From assembly GCA_963808815.1 (NCBI GenBank), contig CAWEGI010000014.1, positions 1-64,000 on the forward strand: a stretch of DNA of 64,000 nt, given 5' to 3'. Position 1 is the first letter of the stretch; each line of letters opens with the position of its first letter. A program made the translations under genes and the position numbers. The notes beneath the pieces were generated by a model, which was given only the letters and a program-made list of their open reading frames with translations, did no database searches and was not told the DNA's origin. The DNA is from DATBLE01 sp963808815. Its GTDB lineage: Bacteria; Actinomycetota; Thermoleophilia; Gaiellales; Gaiellaceae. Of this stretch, positions 15,904 through 24,094 are shown piece by piece.

Positions 15904-16580
15904 TCAGGGTGCGGCCGGGGCGCCGTTGATCCGGAACGGCACGGTGACGATGTTGGACGCGACCCCCAGGAGCTCGAGGTCCTGGGCGTCGATGCGCCCG
16001 TCGTTGTTCAGATCGGTGACCACATTCGGCGCATCGTTGATAGACGCCGTCGTGATTGAGGTCGTCGATGACCGCGACGGTAAGCGTGGTGTCGACATTC
16101 TGACCGGCGATGGCCGCACCCACGATCCAGGTGTCCCACAGCTCGGTCTCTTTGTTGTCCCGGTTGGTGATGCCGGTGAGATTGAACAGGTTGGCCAGGT
16201 TGGTGCCTGGGCCGGAGAAGGCCGGATTCACGCGGGCCGATGGTCGTGGACGTGAGCACGACCAGGCCGGGCAGGCGGTCGTCCTGGCCGGTCGAGAACA
16301 AGCCGGGGAACGGCGGAACGTTGTTGTGCACTCCGGGCCCGGTCAGTTGCAGACCGCTGAATCCGGCCTGGTGGAGGTTCTGGCCTAGGAAGTCGACTTC
16401 CATGTCGACGAACCAGCCGAATCCGTTGGCGCCGGCGTTGGCGCCCCGCTCGGGCGCGAAGACCTCGATCCTCACCGGCTTGGCACGGTTCGAAGCACCG
16501 CTTGTCGAAACGTATGCCGCAGCGGTTGATACGCCGATGGCGACGAGCACCGCGGCAACAGCGAATTTGACCTTGCTCAT
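15904..16580 (-). pseudogene. Secreted hypothetical protein with EF-hand/dockerin-like tail, frameshifted
   Basis: ATG at 16580 with an AAAGGAAAG site. Residues 1-25 form a signal peptide (KFAVAAVLVAIGVSTAAA). The mature part reads through two frameshifts (near 16235 and 16035) into NLFNLTGITNRDNKETELWD, then VAVIDDLNHDGVY, and ends DLNNDGRIDAQDLELLG and INGAPAAP. The Asp/Asn-rich loop is dockerin- or EF-hand-like and should bind calcium. No enzymatic domain is recognised. The three parts are consistent with a single secreted protein. Confidence 0.6.
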
Positions 16581-16895
16581 CGTGTCTTTCCTTTCGCGAA
16601 TGAGTCTCATTGATGACACCGTCTCGCGTGAAGCCTCAGCGTCTATCTGCTTGACCATCTCTTGCGTGCGCTCGGCGTCGTCCGACAGGGAGGTCAGCGG
16701 ATCGTCGACGGCGTGAAGCGAGTCATAGCCGCGACGGTTGAGTCCGACGATGACCTTCGCCCAAATGGGCGGCTCGGCCCCCAGAAGCCGTGGACGAGCA
16801 CAATCGAGGCTTGGAGAGCATGGCCTCCTCCTTCGCTACATGCCTGCCTTAGCACCCTGACACTAACAAGGGATCGTTGAAAAGGCGGTGACGGG
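16581..16895. other. Gap of about 315 bases
   Basis: Lies between the secreted-protein start and the hypothetical gene at 16896. Short open frames exist on the plus strand but none has a ribosome site or family resemblance. Nothing else was seen. Confidence 0.4.
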
Positions 16896-17180
16896 GTGGT
16901 GACTCGACTATGCGCTGAAAACGACCCGCACGGCCCGCTACCTCAAGTCTGGCGGCGCGCCCTACACCGCTACTTGGCGGGCCAGAATCCCGAGGCGGCG
17001 AACGCCCTCGGATGCCCCTACGCCGAGAAGGATCCGCTGAAGTACGACCGCGCTGCCCTGCGCTGGCTCGCCCGCTATGTCACGGACGGGAAGGCGGTCA
17101 CGCTCCTGAAGGCGCAGCTCGCGGAAGTCGTGCTGCTCCGGGGCTGCCGAACTTGCGCTCGACGCTCTCGACCGTGGCGG
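16896..17180 (+). pseudogene. Relative of the 10982 hypothetical gene, broken at its end
   Basis: A GTG-started frame whose middle (CPYAEKDPLKYDRAALRWLA, RYVTDGKAV, LLKAQLA) matches the small hypothetical at 10982. The N-terminal third differs. After LLKAQLA the frame degenerates, while a shifted frame continues AELALDALDRGG, so a frameshift near 17150 is likely. The 3' end runs into the convergent gene. Function unknown. Confidence 0.45.
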
Positions 17181-17183
17181 CCC

Positions 17184-17760
17184 TCATCTCGCCCTCCCAC
17201 TTCTCCCTGCTCCTCGTCGCTCCAGGACGACCCCGGCCCTGCGATCCGTGCGGCCTCCTTGTCGAACTCGGACAGGAATCCCATCACGTTCATCCCGCGC
17301 TCCGCGGCGGCAGCGGCCTCGGCGGTCACGCGGGCGGCGCCCCGGATCGAGTCGGTGTCCACGTTCGGGTCGTACACGGAGTCCTGGGCGCCGGTGATGA
17401 ACTCGTGCGCGGCCTCCAGGCCGACCGGGCCGGTGCGCCTGGAGATGTCCTCGTACTCCCGCTTCAACAGTTCGTGGCGGGCATCGAGATGGGCCTGCCC
17501 CTGGGCGGGCTGGAGCCTCGTAGCCCTCGATGCGGCCCTCGGTCTCCGCGTATTGGACGGCCGAGGGCAGGTACTCGGCCAGGTCGGAGCCGCTCTGCTC
17601 CAGCTCGTACTCGAAGGCGGCGTACAGCTCCGGGCTCCGGTCGAGGCGAGCATCCGAGCCGAGGAGGCGAAGGCGTCCTGGATCTCTTGCGGGTACGTCC
17701 CGTCGAAGTTGCGGCTGTCCTCGTAGGCGCGGATCGTGTGCAGGGTGTTCTGCGTGACGC
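17184..17760 (-). pseudogene. Hypothetical protein in two interleaved frames
   Basis: Protein-like, acidic and helical segments alternate between two minus-strand frames: IRAYEDSRNFDGTYPQEIQD near 17700, YAAFEYELEQSGSDLAEYLP near 17600, then LKREYEDISRRTGPVGLEAA and GFLSEFDKEAARIAGPG at 17200-17480. Together they suggest one protein of about 190 residues with at least two frameshifts. No family is recognised and the start codon is unclear. It follows the lipoprotein gene closely. Confidence 0.4.
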
Positions 17761-17784
17761 TCGCGTGGTCCAGTGAGTTGCCCG

Positions 17785-18325
17785 CTAGCTCGAACTGGAG
17801 AGCTGCTGGCAGGCGCTCGACTGCTGGAACGCGGTCTGCAGCTCGCCTGGTGCGTCGAGCTGCTTGAGGCTGTTGACGGTCGAGGTGACCTGACTCTGCA
17901 TCGTTTGCCAGGGTCGAGCCGACGGTGGTCGCTGCGGCCGGGACGCCGCTGAGGTCGGTCACGTCGTCCACCGCAGTCTTGATCGAGTCCGAATCCGTCT
18001 TCAGGTCGCTCGAAAGCTGGTCGAGCGAGTCCTTTGCCTGTTGGCCGGACTGGGTGTCCGGCTTGCCGAGATCCTTGAGGTCGGACTCCAAGGTGTCGGT
18101 CGCCGACTTCATGTCGTCGCCCGCGCTCTTCAGCGAGTCCTGCGTGAGGTTTCCGCCCTTGAGCGAGTCGGCGCTGGACGTGATCGAGCTCTTCCAGGTC
18201 GTGATGGCGGAGCACACCCCGTCGGCCCAGTCGGCCGGGGACGTCGGCTCGGAGCTCTTCGAGCCGCAGCCGGCCGCTAGAACCGCCAGTACGAGCACGA
18301 GGGCGAAGGAAGGCAGGCGCCACAC
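17785..18325 (-). CDS. Lipoprotein with helical repeats, one frameshift
   Basis: GTG start at 18325 followed by a lipoprotein signal peptide ending LAVLAAGCGS (lipobox LAAGC, modified Cys about residue 19). The mature protein is a Ser/Asp/Lys-rich helical bundle with heptad-like repeats (SLKGGNLTQDSLKSAGDDMK). Near 17903 the frame shifts by one; the next frame continues QSQVTSTVNSLKQLDAPGEL to a natural end at 17785. Outer-face, membrane-anchored; function unknown. The frameshift may be a sequence error. Confidence 0.6.
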
Positions 18326-18690
18326 GGAACCATCCTGACACACAGCCCTGTCCTGCGTGATCCGACCGCGGGACGAAGGAGAGGCTCTGCGGAAGTTCTG
18401 CGAGGAAGCGTGGCTGGCCGGGGAGGTACGGTATCCAGGAGAGGCTCGGCGCACGCGGGCCGCGCAAGGGGGATGCCGGGTGCCCCGATGGGGGGTCGGG
18501 AGGGGTTCGACTAGGCGCTGACCACCCGGCTCGGCCCTGCGGCGACTTGGCGCTGGCCGCAGCATGGCTCGGCTATGAGGCCGCGCCGATGGCTCAACAT
18601 AGGAGTGTGAAGGTCGGAGGAGTTCGTTCGCACGCTGGGGCGACTAGGCCACCAGGACACCCGGCCTCATTTCACACCCTGGCGGATGCG
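18326..18690. other. Gap without a supported gene
   Basis: Between the lipoprotein start and the tRNA-like remnant. Both strands have long open frames typical of high-GC DNA, but no ribosome site, conserved motif or hairpin was found. Confidence 0.35.
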
Positions 18691-18745
18691 GTGGGGTACT
18701 GGTCACCCACTGTGACCCCCAGCTTGCGAGGCCGGTGTCCCGCCC
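18690..18745 (-). pseudogene. Degenerate tRNA-like segment (partial copy of tRNA-Val 3' half)
   Basis: On the minus strand, CACCGGCCTCGCAAGC forms an anticodon-arm-like hairpin, followed by the 15-base word CAAGCTGGGGGTCAC, which is identical to part of the tRNA-Val gene exactly 2000 bases away (18712-18726 versus 20712-20726). Further on, CCAGTACC-CCAC matches the tRNA 3' end with small gaps, but the T-arm is broken. It could be the far end of an old integration into tRNA-Val. Confidence 0.45.
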
Positions 18746-18814
18746 CGCAGACCGCATGGTTACGCGGTTTATGAGGGGTCGTGGCAGCCCGTGGTAGCCG
18801 TCTGGGCCGTGCCC

Positions 18815-19175
18815 TCAGGCCTGCTCGGGCAGGGCTGCGGGAGGGCGATCGAGGCTGATCCCTCGCGCAGTCTGCGAGGGCCATCAACTGTCCCAGCGAC
18901 AGCTCCTCGACCGGCTGCTCAGCCGTCACCGTGAGGGTCGCGGAATCCCTTGGTTCAGCCTCCCGGATGATCCCGAGCGCGAGGTGCGCGGCCTTCACCG
19001 GGTCGGTTTCGGGCGACAGTCCGGCGCTGATCGTAGTGCCTGCCAACCGCTCAGCGTTCAGGTTTGCCTTCTCCGCAGCACCGATCTCGCGCTTCCCACG
19101 GTCTCCAAGGACGAGTCGGAGTCGTGCGCGAGTGGCAAGCTGCTCCCTGCGTGCTTCGTGGGCCACGGTGCCCAT
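18815..19175 (-). pseudogene. Hypothetical protein, frameshifted near its end
   Basis: ATG at 19175 opens a helical protein (MGTVAHEARREQLATRARLR, later DPVKAAHLALGIIREAEPRD and PVEELSLGQLMALA). Near 18870 a shift of frame gives QTARGISLDRPPAALPEQA and a stop at 18815, a more natural end than the Arg-rich continuation of the first frame. No family recognised. It is one of five short minus-strand genes between the tRNA-like scar and tRNA-Val. Confidence 0.4.
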
Positions 19176-19266
19176 CGCTTTGGATCGGCGGCGACCCCTT
19201 TCCACTGTGCGCTGTGCAGAAGTCGCCGTCTCTGCGCTTCACGGCTCCGCACGGCTCCCTTCGTGT

Positions 19267-19516
19267 TCAGCGCCCAGCATCCTCCGTGCGCCTTGGAGGG
19301 TGCAGCGAGTGCCGTAGACGGGCTGAGGGAGCGAGTCCGTGGCCCCGTCCTGACGCTGCTTGCGGGCTGGCCCGTCCGACGGCTCCCTCGACAGCCTCCT
19401 CGACCGGCTCCGAGTCGATCACGGCCTCCCTGGCGACACGCCCCGCAGCGATGCTCGCCGCCGATCTCCACGACCTCGGAGACGGCGTGGCCGCACTCCA
19501 GGAGAACGGCTGTCAT
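19267..19516 (-). pseudogene. Small zinc-ribbon-like protein, frameshifted
   Basis: The N-terminus MTAVLLECGHAVSEVVEIGG then HRCGAC has a Cys-His/Cys-x2-Cys pattern typical of a small zinc finger. A one-base shift just after CGAC gives REAVIDSEPVEEAVEGAVG and a stop at 19267. The total length is one base off a multiple of three, which fits a single indel. Function unknown. Confidence 0.4.
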
Positions 19517-19601
19517 GCCTCCATTTTACGTGGTTTTGCAGCGAGTATTCGACTTAGATCGGTGTCAGGCCCCTCGGCCGCGAGTACCACCGCTCACATG
19601 A

Positions 19602-19838
19602 CTACTCGGCGGCGTCCTTGGCCTTCTTGGCAGCGTCGCGGGCTGCATTGGTGGCACTGTCAGCCGCTTGTGCGGCCGCTTCCCCGACCTCCTCTGCCTT
19701 GGCGGCTACTGGCTCCCCCCAGGAGGTGACGGTGTCCTTTGCCGAGTCCCACAGCTCCGACGCGTCCTTTCTCCGCCAGAACCCGACAGCGGCAGCAACA
19801 GCGGCAGCAAAAGCGAGCAGGAAGATGAGCTTTTTCAT
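19602..19838 (-). CDS. Small membrane-anchored Ala-rich helical protein
   Basis: 78 residues: an N-terminal membrane helix (LIFLLAFAAAVAAAVGFW), the motif RRKDASELWDSAKDTV, then a long Ala/Lys/Glu amphipathic helix, a YtxH-like layout. An AGGAAGG ribosome site precedes the ATG. Likely a single-pass membrane protein facing the cytoplasm. Function unknown; such genes are common in actinobacteria. Confidence 0.7.
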   Translation of the reverse strand: MKKLIFLLAFAAAVAAAVGFWRRKDASELWDSAKDTVTSWGEPVAAKAEEVGEAAAQAADSATNAARDAAKKAKDAAE

Positions 19839-19975
19839 GACCTTCCTTTCGTCCTGAGCTTGCCTTCCTCGGATCGAGCCTAGCGCCTGCCGATCCGCAG
19901 TGCCGATCTCGACCCTCGCGGTCGCGCCCGCTTGACGTTCCGGTCGAACCTCGGCTACTCGTGAAAAGGAGGGCT

Positions 19976-20287
19976 CTAGGAGCGTGGCCGCGTGGTGCGG
20001 AGGACGCAGCGCCCACCCTCGGCGTCGATGCCGATGGCGAACTCGCCGTTGCACATGCGGCAGGCGAGGAGGATCGCGGCGTTGGTCGGGAACGAGATGC
20101 TCGGGAAGCTGGTCGCGTTGACGAGCTGCACGGAGTCGAGTCCGCACTTCGGGCAGCGGATCACGCCGTCGACCAGATCGAGCGGAGCTCCGAGCGAGAC
20201 CGTCAGCGGCAGCGGCGGCTCGATCTCCCCTCGAAGGACAAGCTGCGCGGTCTCGGTGGCGAGCCGGTGGTCGCTGGCCTCGCTCAT
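19976..20287 (-). CDS. Zinc-ribbon hypothetical protein
   Basis: 103 residues with two CxxC knuckles, CPKC at about 45-48 and CRMC at about 76-79, making a zinc ribbon. The rest is beta-rich. The ATG overlaps the stop of the preceding gene (ATGA), so the pair is coupled. Its product could be a nucleic-acid- or protein-binding accessory factor; no specific family is recognised. Confidence 0.55.
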   Translation of the reverse strand: MSEASDHRLATETAQLVLRGEIEPPLPLTVSLGAPLDLVDGVIRCPKCGLDSVQLVNATSFPSISFPTNAAILLACRMCNGEFAIGIDAEGGRCVLRTTRPRS

Positions 20288-20587
20288 CTCCTCCGCGCCC
20301 CGATCTTCGCGCCGACCAGCAGCGAGAACGTCGAAGCCTCGCGGACGAGCGCCTCGACCTCCTCCGCGCTGAACACGGGCTGCTCGTCCTGGTCGCGCAT
20401 CACGCAGGCCGCGATCGTGTCGGCCAGCCGCTCGATGCCCACCACCGGCAGCATCCCGCTCGTGGGATGCGCCGCCGAGCTGATCGGCTTCGGCCGCGAT
20501 CACCGCGAGCGCGTCGGCCCGCTCATCGCTCACGGCGTCCAGTCGGAGATGTATCCCCGCCTCCTCAGGCCAAGGGGATGTCCTCAT
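20284..20587 (-). pseudogene. Hypothetical protein with one frameshift
   Basis: ATG at 20587 gives EEAGIHLRLDAVSDERADAL and AVIAAEADQLGGA. Near 20475 a one-base shift continues GMLPVVGIERLADTIAACVM and FSAEEVEALVREASTFSLLV to a stop overlapping the next ATG. The 304-base span is one more than a multiple of three, as expected for one indel. An alternative is a separate 56-residue gene starting at 20454. No family recognised. Confidence 0.4.
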
Positions 20588-20655
20588 CACGGTACGGCTA
20601 CCGCAGCGGCTACCACGGCTCTGTTTTCGCCCCCATCCGTCGCCCTCTGAGCAAA

Positions 20656-20684
20656 CAGAAAGCCCCGTTTTGCGGGGCTTTCTG
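20656..20684. terminator. Bidirectional rho-independent terminator after tRNA-Val
   Basis: A perfect 12-base stem (CAGAAAGCCCCG with CGGGGCTTTCTG) and five-base loop, five bases past the tRNA 3' end. The stem base is T-rich on both strands, and on the minus strand a further TTTG follows. Confidence 0.85.
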
Positions 20685-20688
20685 TGAG

Positions 20689-20761
20689 TGGGCGGTACTG
20701 GGCTCGAACCAGTGACCCCCAGCTTGTCGAGCTGGTGCTCTCCCAACTGAGCTAACCGCCC
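20689..20761 (-). tRNA. tRNA-Val (anticodon GAC)
   Basis: 73-base cloverleaf on the minus strand: acceptor GGGCGGT/ACCGCCC, D-stem GCTC/GAGC with loop AGTTGGGA, anticodon stem CCAGC/GCTGG with loop TCGACAA, variable GGGTC, and T-arm ACTGG-TTCGAGC-CCAGT. All stems pair. CCA is not encoded. The anticodon GAC reads valine codons. Confidence 0.96.
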
Positions 20762-20882
20762 TGGCCGCGACACATTAGCCGCTGACGGCGGCGACCGCGG
20801 ACGCGGACAGCCCGCGACAGACGCATGGATATCGCCTCCATGGTGAAATGCATTACTCGACACGGATCGGAAGGAGAGCCCG

Positions 20883-21383
20883 ATGGCTGACACGACCCGC
20901 AAGATCCTGGCAGCGAGCTTCGAGACCCTCGACGGCGGCTCGCGGGGGGCAGGGGCGATCGGAGGCGCCTTCCCGGAGAAGCTCGGCAACACCGCCCTGC
21001 TCCAGGTCCGGCCCGACGGCAAGGTCAAGTTCACGGAGTCGCGTGACTGGGGAGCCGGCCGTGGTGCCCTGCTGGGCGGAGTGATCGGCATCATCGGCGG
21101 TCCGATCGGCATCCTCGCCGGCGGCGGCATCGGCGCCCTCGCCTCGAAGATCCGCGACTCGGGCTTCAAGAACGAGCAGCTCGAGCAGCTCGGGAAGTCG
21201 CTCGGGCCTGGGAATTCGGCGGTCGTGTTCGAGCTCGCCGCCGATGTGGTTCCCACGGCCGAGAAGCTGCTGAAGACGCTCGGCGCGAAGGAGCTCGTCT
21301 CCGAGGAGCTCGACTCGAGCGTCGCCGCCCTCTTCGACCAGGACGAGGCTCCTGCGCCCGAGCCCGAGGAGACGTCGGCCTAA
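20883..21383 (+). CDS. DUF1269-family membrane-associated protein
   Basis: 166 residues. A GGAAGGAGAG site precedes the ATG. The centre is a glycine-rich hydrophobic hairpin (GALLGGVIGIIGGPIGILAG), a DUF1269 hallmark, followed by a helical domain that includes NSAVVFELAAD and a Glu/Pro-rich tail. The family is of unknown function and often stress-induced. Its stop overlaps that of the convergent PP2C regulator. Confidence 0.8.
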   Translation: MADTTRKILAASFETLDGGSRGAGAIGGAFPEKLGNTALLQVRPDGKVKFTESRDWGAGRGALLGGVIGIIGGPIGILAGGGIGALASKIRDSGFKNEQLEQLGKSLGPGNSAVVFELAADVVPTAEKLLKTLGAKELVSEELDSSVAALFDQDEAPAPEPEETSA

Positions 21384-23605
21384 GCTTCGGGCGAACGCGC
21401 CGTGGCCGGCAGGCCGGGCGGCGCGGCCTGCCCCGAGGAGCTGCGCGAGACTTCGACGTCGAACTCGAGCACGACCGTCGTCCCCTGCGGCGTGCGGTGA
21501 ATGTGAACGTGCTCGCTGAGGGCGCGCATGATCTCCATGCCGTGTCCGCTCGACTCGGTGTGCGCCTGCGTCCGCCAGAGGCCCGAATCGCGGATCCGCA
21601 CGACCAGCCGCCCGTCGCTGCGAAGCCGTAGCTCGAGCGTCGCCTCGCCGGGCTGCTCGCCGTAGGCGTGGCGCACGGTGTTCGCGCAGCCCTCGCCGCA
21701 AGCCTGGATCACCTCGTCGACCCGGGCGCGATCGATGCCCAGCTCCGTGAGCCACGCTCGCACCTCCTGCCTGACGGAGTGCAGCGACTTCGGGACAGCC
21801 GGGAAGACGCGGTTGAAGATCCGGGAGTCGAGGGGTTCGCGGCGAATGCAGAGGAAGACGAGGTCGTCGAGGCTGCCCTCGGCGAACTCGTCGACGATCT
21901 CGTCGCAGAGGCGTTCCGGCTCGTAGCCGCTGCGAGCGACGGCCGCGTTCTTCAGCCGTTCCAGCCCGCTGTCGATCGAGTCGGCCCTCCGCTCGATCAG
22001 GCCGTCCGTGTAGAGGATCAGCGTCGATCCTTCCGCCAGGAACCCGCGGCCCTCGGGTCTGCCGTTCCCGTCATCGAGCGCGATGCAGAGCGGCAGGCCG
22101 GCCCCACCCTCCAGGAAGTCGGCCTTGCCCTCAGGGTCGACCACGAGCGGCGGCGGGTGACCGGCCAACGAGTAGCGCAGCTCTCCGGTCTCGGGCTGGA
22201 GCTGGACGGCGGCAACCGTGCCGAACCGCGCCTCCTCGATCTTCTCCGCGAACTGGTCGAGCCGGCTGATCAGCTCTGGAACGCTCTCGACCACGAGCCC
22301 GAGCGCTCCCATCGCGCTGCGCAGCTTGCCCATCGCGGTCGCCGCCTGGACGCCGTGCCCGACCACGTCGCCGACCGCGACCAGGATGCGCCCGCCTTCG
22401 CGATCGATCAGGTCGTACCAGTCGCCCCCGACCTCGAGCTCGGCGGTGCCGGGCAGGTACCGCCACGCCGCCGTGACGCCCGCGCTCGACACCTCCGGCC
22501 GGCCGAGGAGGCTCTGCTGGAGCGCCTTCGACCGTTCCTGCTCGGCCTCGAACAGCCGCGAGTTCTCGACCGCCATCGCCGCCTTGCGCGCTACCTCCTT
22601 CGCGAGCTCGAGCTCGTCCTCGCCGTAGTCACGTTCGGCCGAGGAGGCACAGACGACGAGGACGCCGAGCGAGCGGCGTCCGAGCGCAAGCGGGACGGCG
22701 ATCATGCTGCGCAGGTCGAGCCGCGCGCAGAGCATGTCGCCGTCGTTGCCGAGCCCCAGCTCGCGCCAGGTCTCGGGCGTGACCGGCGCGACCAGCCGGC
22801 CCTGCGGCGAGTCGAACACCCAGGAGCCGAAAGCCGACAGGTTGCTCCGGGTGCCCACGAGCCTGCGCAGCGTCTCGTCCTGGACGCCCCGAGTGGCCAG
22901 CGCCGCGACCTCGACGACGCCGTCCGGCTCCACCAGCTGGACGAGCGCGACGTCGCCGAGCTCGGGAACGCAGGTGTGCGCGAGCTGCCCGGCACGCCCC
23001 TTGACGTCGAGACGCTTCTCGAGCGCGGCGGCGACGCCTGCGAGGAAGCGGGAGCGACGAAGGCGCTGCTCGGCCGCCTCGCGCTCGCGCCGCTCCTGCT
23101 CCTGCTCCCGGAGGAGCTGGGCCTGCCGTGCAATCTCCCGGGTCTTCTCGAAGAGCTCGACGAACACGGCCACCTTCGAACGGAGGATCGCCGGGTCGAC
23201 CGGCTTGACGATGTAGTCGACCGCTCCGGCCTCGTATCCGCGGAACACGTTCTCCGGGCTGGCCGAGATGCCGGTCAGGAAGATGATCGGGATCGAGCGC
23301 GTCTCGGTCCGGCTGCGGATGAAGGCGGCCGTCTCGAAGCCGTCCATCTCGGGCATCTGGACGTCGAGCAGGATGACGGCGAACTGTTCGGTCGTCAGTA
23401 GGCGCAAGGCCTCCCGCCCCGATCCGGCGGTGACGATTCGCGCGCCGAGGGGCTCGAGGAATGCCTCCAGTGCCTCCAGGTTCTCGGGCCGGTCGTCGAC
23501 GATCAGGACGGCCGCGGCAGCCGCCTCGATCCTGTCGCTGGAAACGTCTGCGTCGATCACGTCGTCACGGTTCGTCGACCGCCGCCCGGGCCGTCGAGGC
23601 ATCAT
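21380..23605 (-). CDS. REC-GAF-PP2C phosphatase-HATPase regulator (RsbU/RsbW-like)
   Basis: A multidomain signalling protein of about 740 residues. In order: receiver domain with phospho-acceptor in VILLDVQMPEMDGFE and IVKPVD; a coiled linker; a GAF domain; a SpoIIE-type PP2C phosphatase (VGGDWYDLI, AVGDVVGHGVQAA, LILYTDGLIE); and a C-terminal HATPase anti-sigma-kinase-like domain (ACGEGCANTVRHAYG, SGHGMEIM). Such proteins dephosphorylate an anti-anti-sigma factor and may phosphorylate it too, here under receiver control. Start chosen at the ATG pair near 23605; a TTG further up is possible. Confidence 0.88.
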   Translation of the reverse strand: MMPRRPGRRSTNRDDVIDADVSSDRIEAAAAAVLIVDDRPENLEALEAFLEPLGARIVTAGSGREALRLLTTEQFAVILLDVQMPEMDGFETAAFIRSRTETRSIPIIFLTGISASPENVFRGYEAGAVDYIVKPVDPAILRSKVAVFVELFEKTREIARQAQLLREQEQERREREAAEQRLRRSRFLAGVAAALEKRLDVKGRAGQLAHTCVPELGDVALVQLVEPDGVVEVAALATRGVQDETLRRLVGTRSNLSAFGSWVFDSPQGRLVAPVTPETWRELGLGNDGDMLCARLDLRSMIAVPLALGRRSLGVLVVCASSAERDYGEDELELAKEVARKAAMAVENSRLFEAEQERSKALQQSLLGRPEVSSAGVTAAWRYLPGTAELEVGGDWYDLIDREGGRILVAVGDVVGHGVQAATAMGKLRSAMGALGLVVESVPELISRLDQFAEKIEEARFGTVAAVQLQPETGELRYSLAGHPPPLVVDPEGKADFLEGGAGLPLCIALDDGNGRPEGRGFLAEGSTLILYTDGLIERRADSIDSGLERLKNAAVARSGYEPERLCDEIVDEFAEGSLDDLVFLCIRREPLDSRIFNRVFPAVPKSLHSVRQEVRAWLTELGIDRARVDEVIQACGEGCANTVRHAYGEQPGEATLELRLRSDGRLVVRIRDSGLWRTQAHTESSGHGMEIMRALSEHVHIHRTPQGTTVVLEFDVEVSRSSSGQAAPPGLPATARSPEA

Positions 23606-23724
23606 GGCATCACGGGCTGCCGACGGGTCGATCGCGCGGCGGCCGCTTCCCAACTCCGGGCGCTTTCAAACGCGTTGCCGAGGAAAAATGTTTGGCGTGC
23701 TGTCAACGGGGGAAACGAGGGAAA

Positions 23725-24094
23725 ATGCGCCTGGTTCGGGTGGTAATCGTGGCGGGGATCGGAATCGGCGCCGTCGCGCTGGTGCTGCTCTTCACGCTGC
23801 ACCGCGGCAGCGGCGCCCACGCAGCCTCGCCGGCAGCCGGCAACGTCGGCGGCCACGACCTGCCAGAGCCGCTTGCTCCGCGACTGGGCCGACGGACGGA
23901 TCGACGGCACCTATCCGCTCGCGTGCTACCGCGCGGCGCTCAGGTCGCTGCCGGCCGACCTGAAGGTCTACTCGAGCGCACCGGACGACATCCGCCAGGC
24001 ACTCTCACAGCGGATCGTCCAGAGCCACCACCGTCAGAAGATCTCAGGACACCAGGGCAAGCCCTCGGTCCGGAAGATCGCGTCGGCCAGGTAG
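23725..24094 (+). pseudogene. Small membrane-anchored hypothetical protein, frameshifted
   Basis: ATG followed by a membrane helix (VIVAGIGIGAVALVLLFTL). A one-base shift near 23870 leads into RLLRDWADGRIDGTYPLACY and RAALRSLPADLKVYSSAPDD, the better-conserved looking part. It is a probable anchored extracytoplasmic protein of actinobacteria with unknown role. The 3' end overlaps the convergent eis-like gene, so the true stop may be earlier. Confidence 0.5.
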
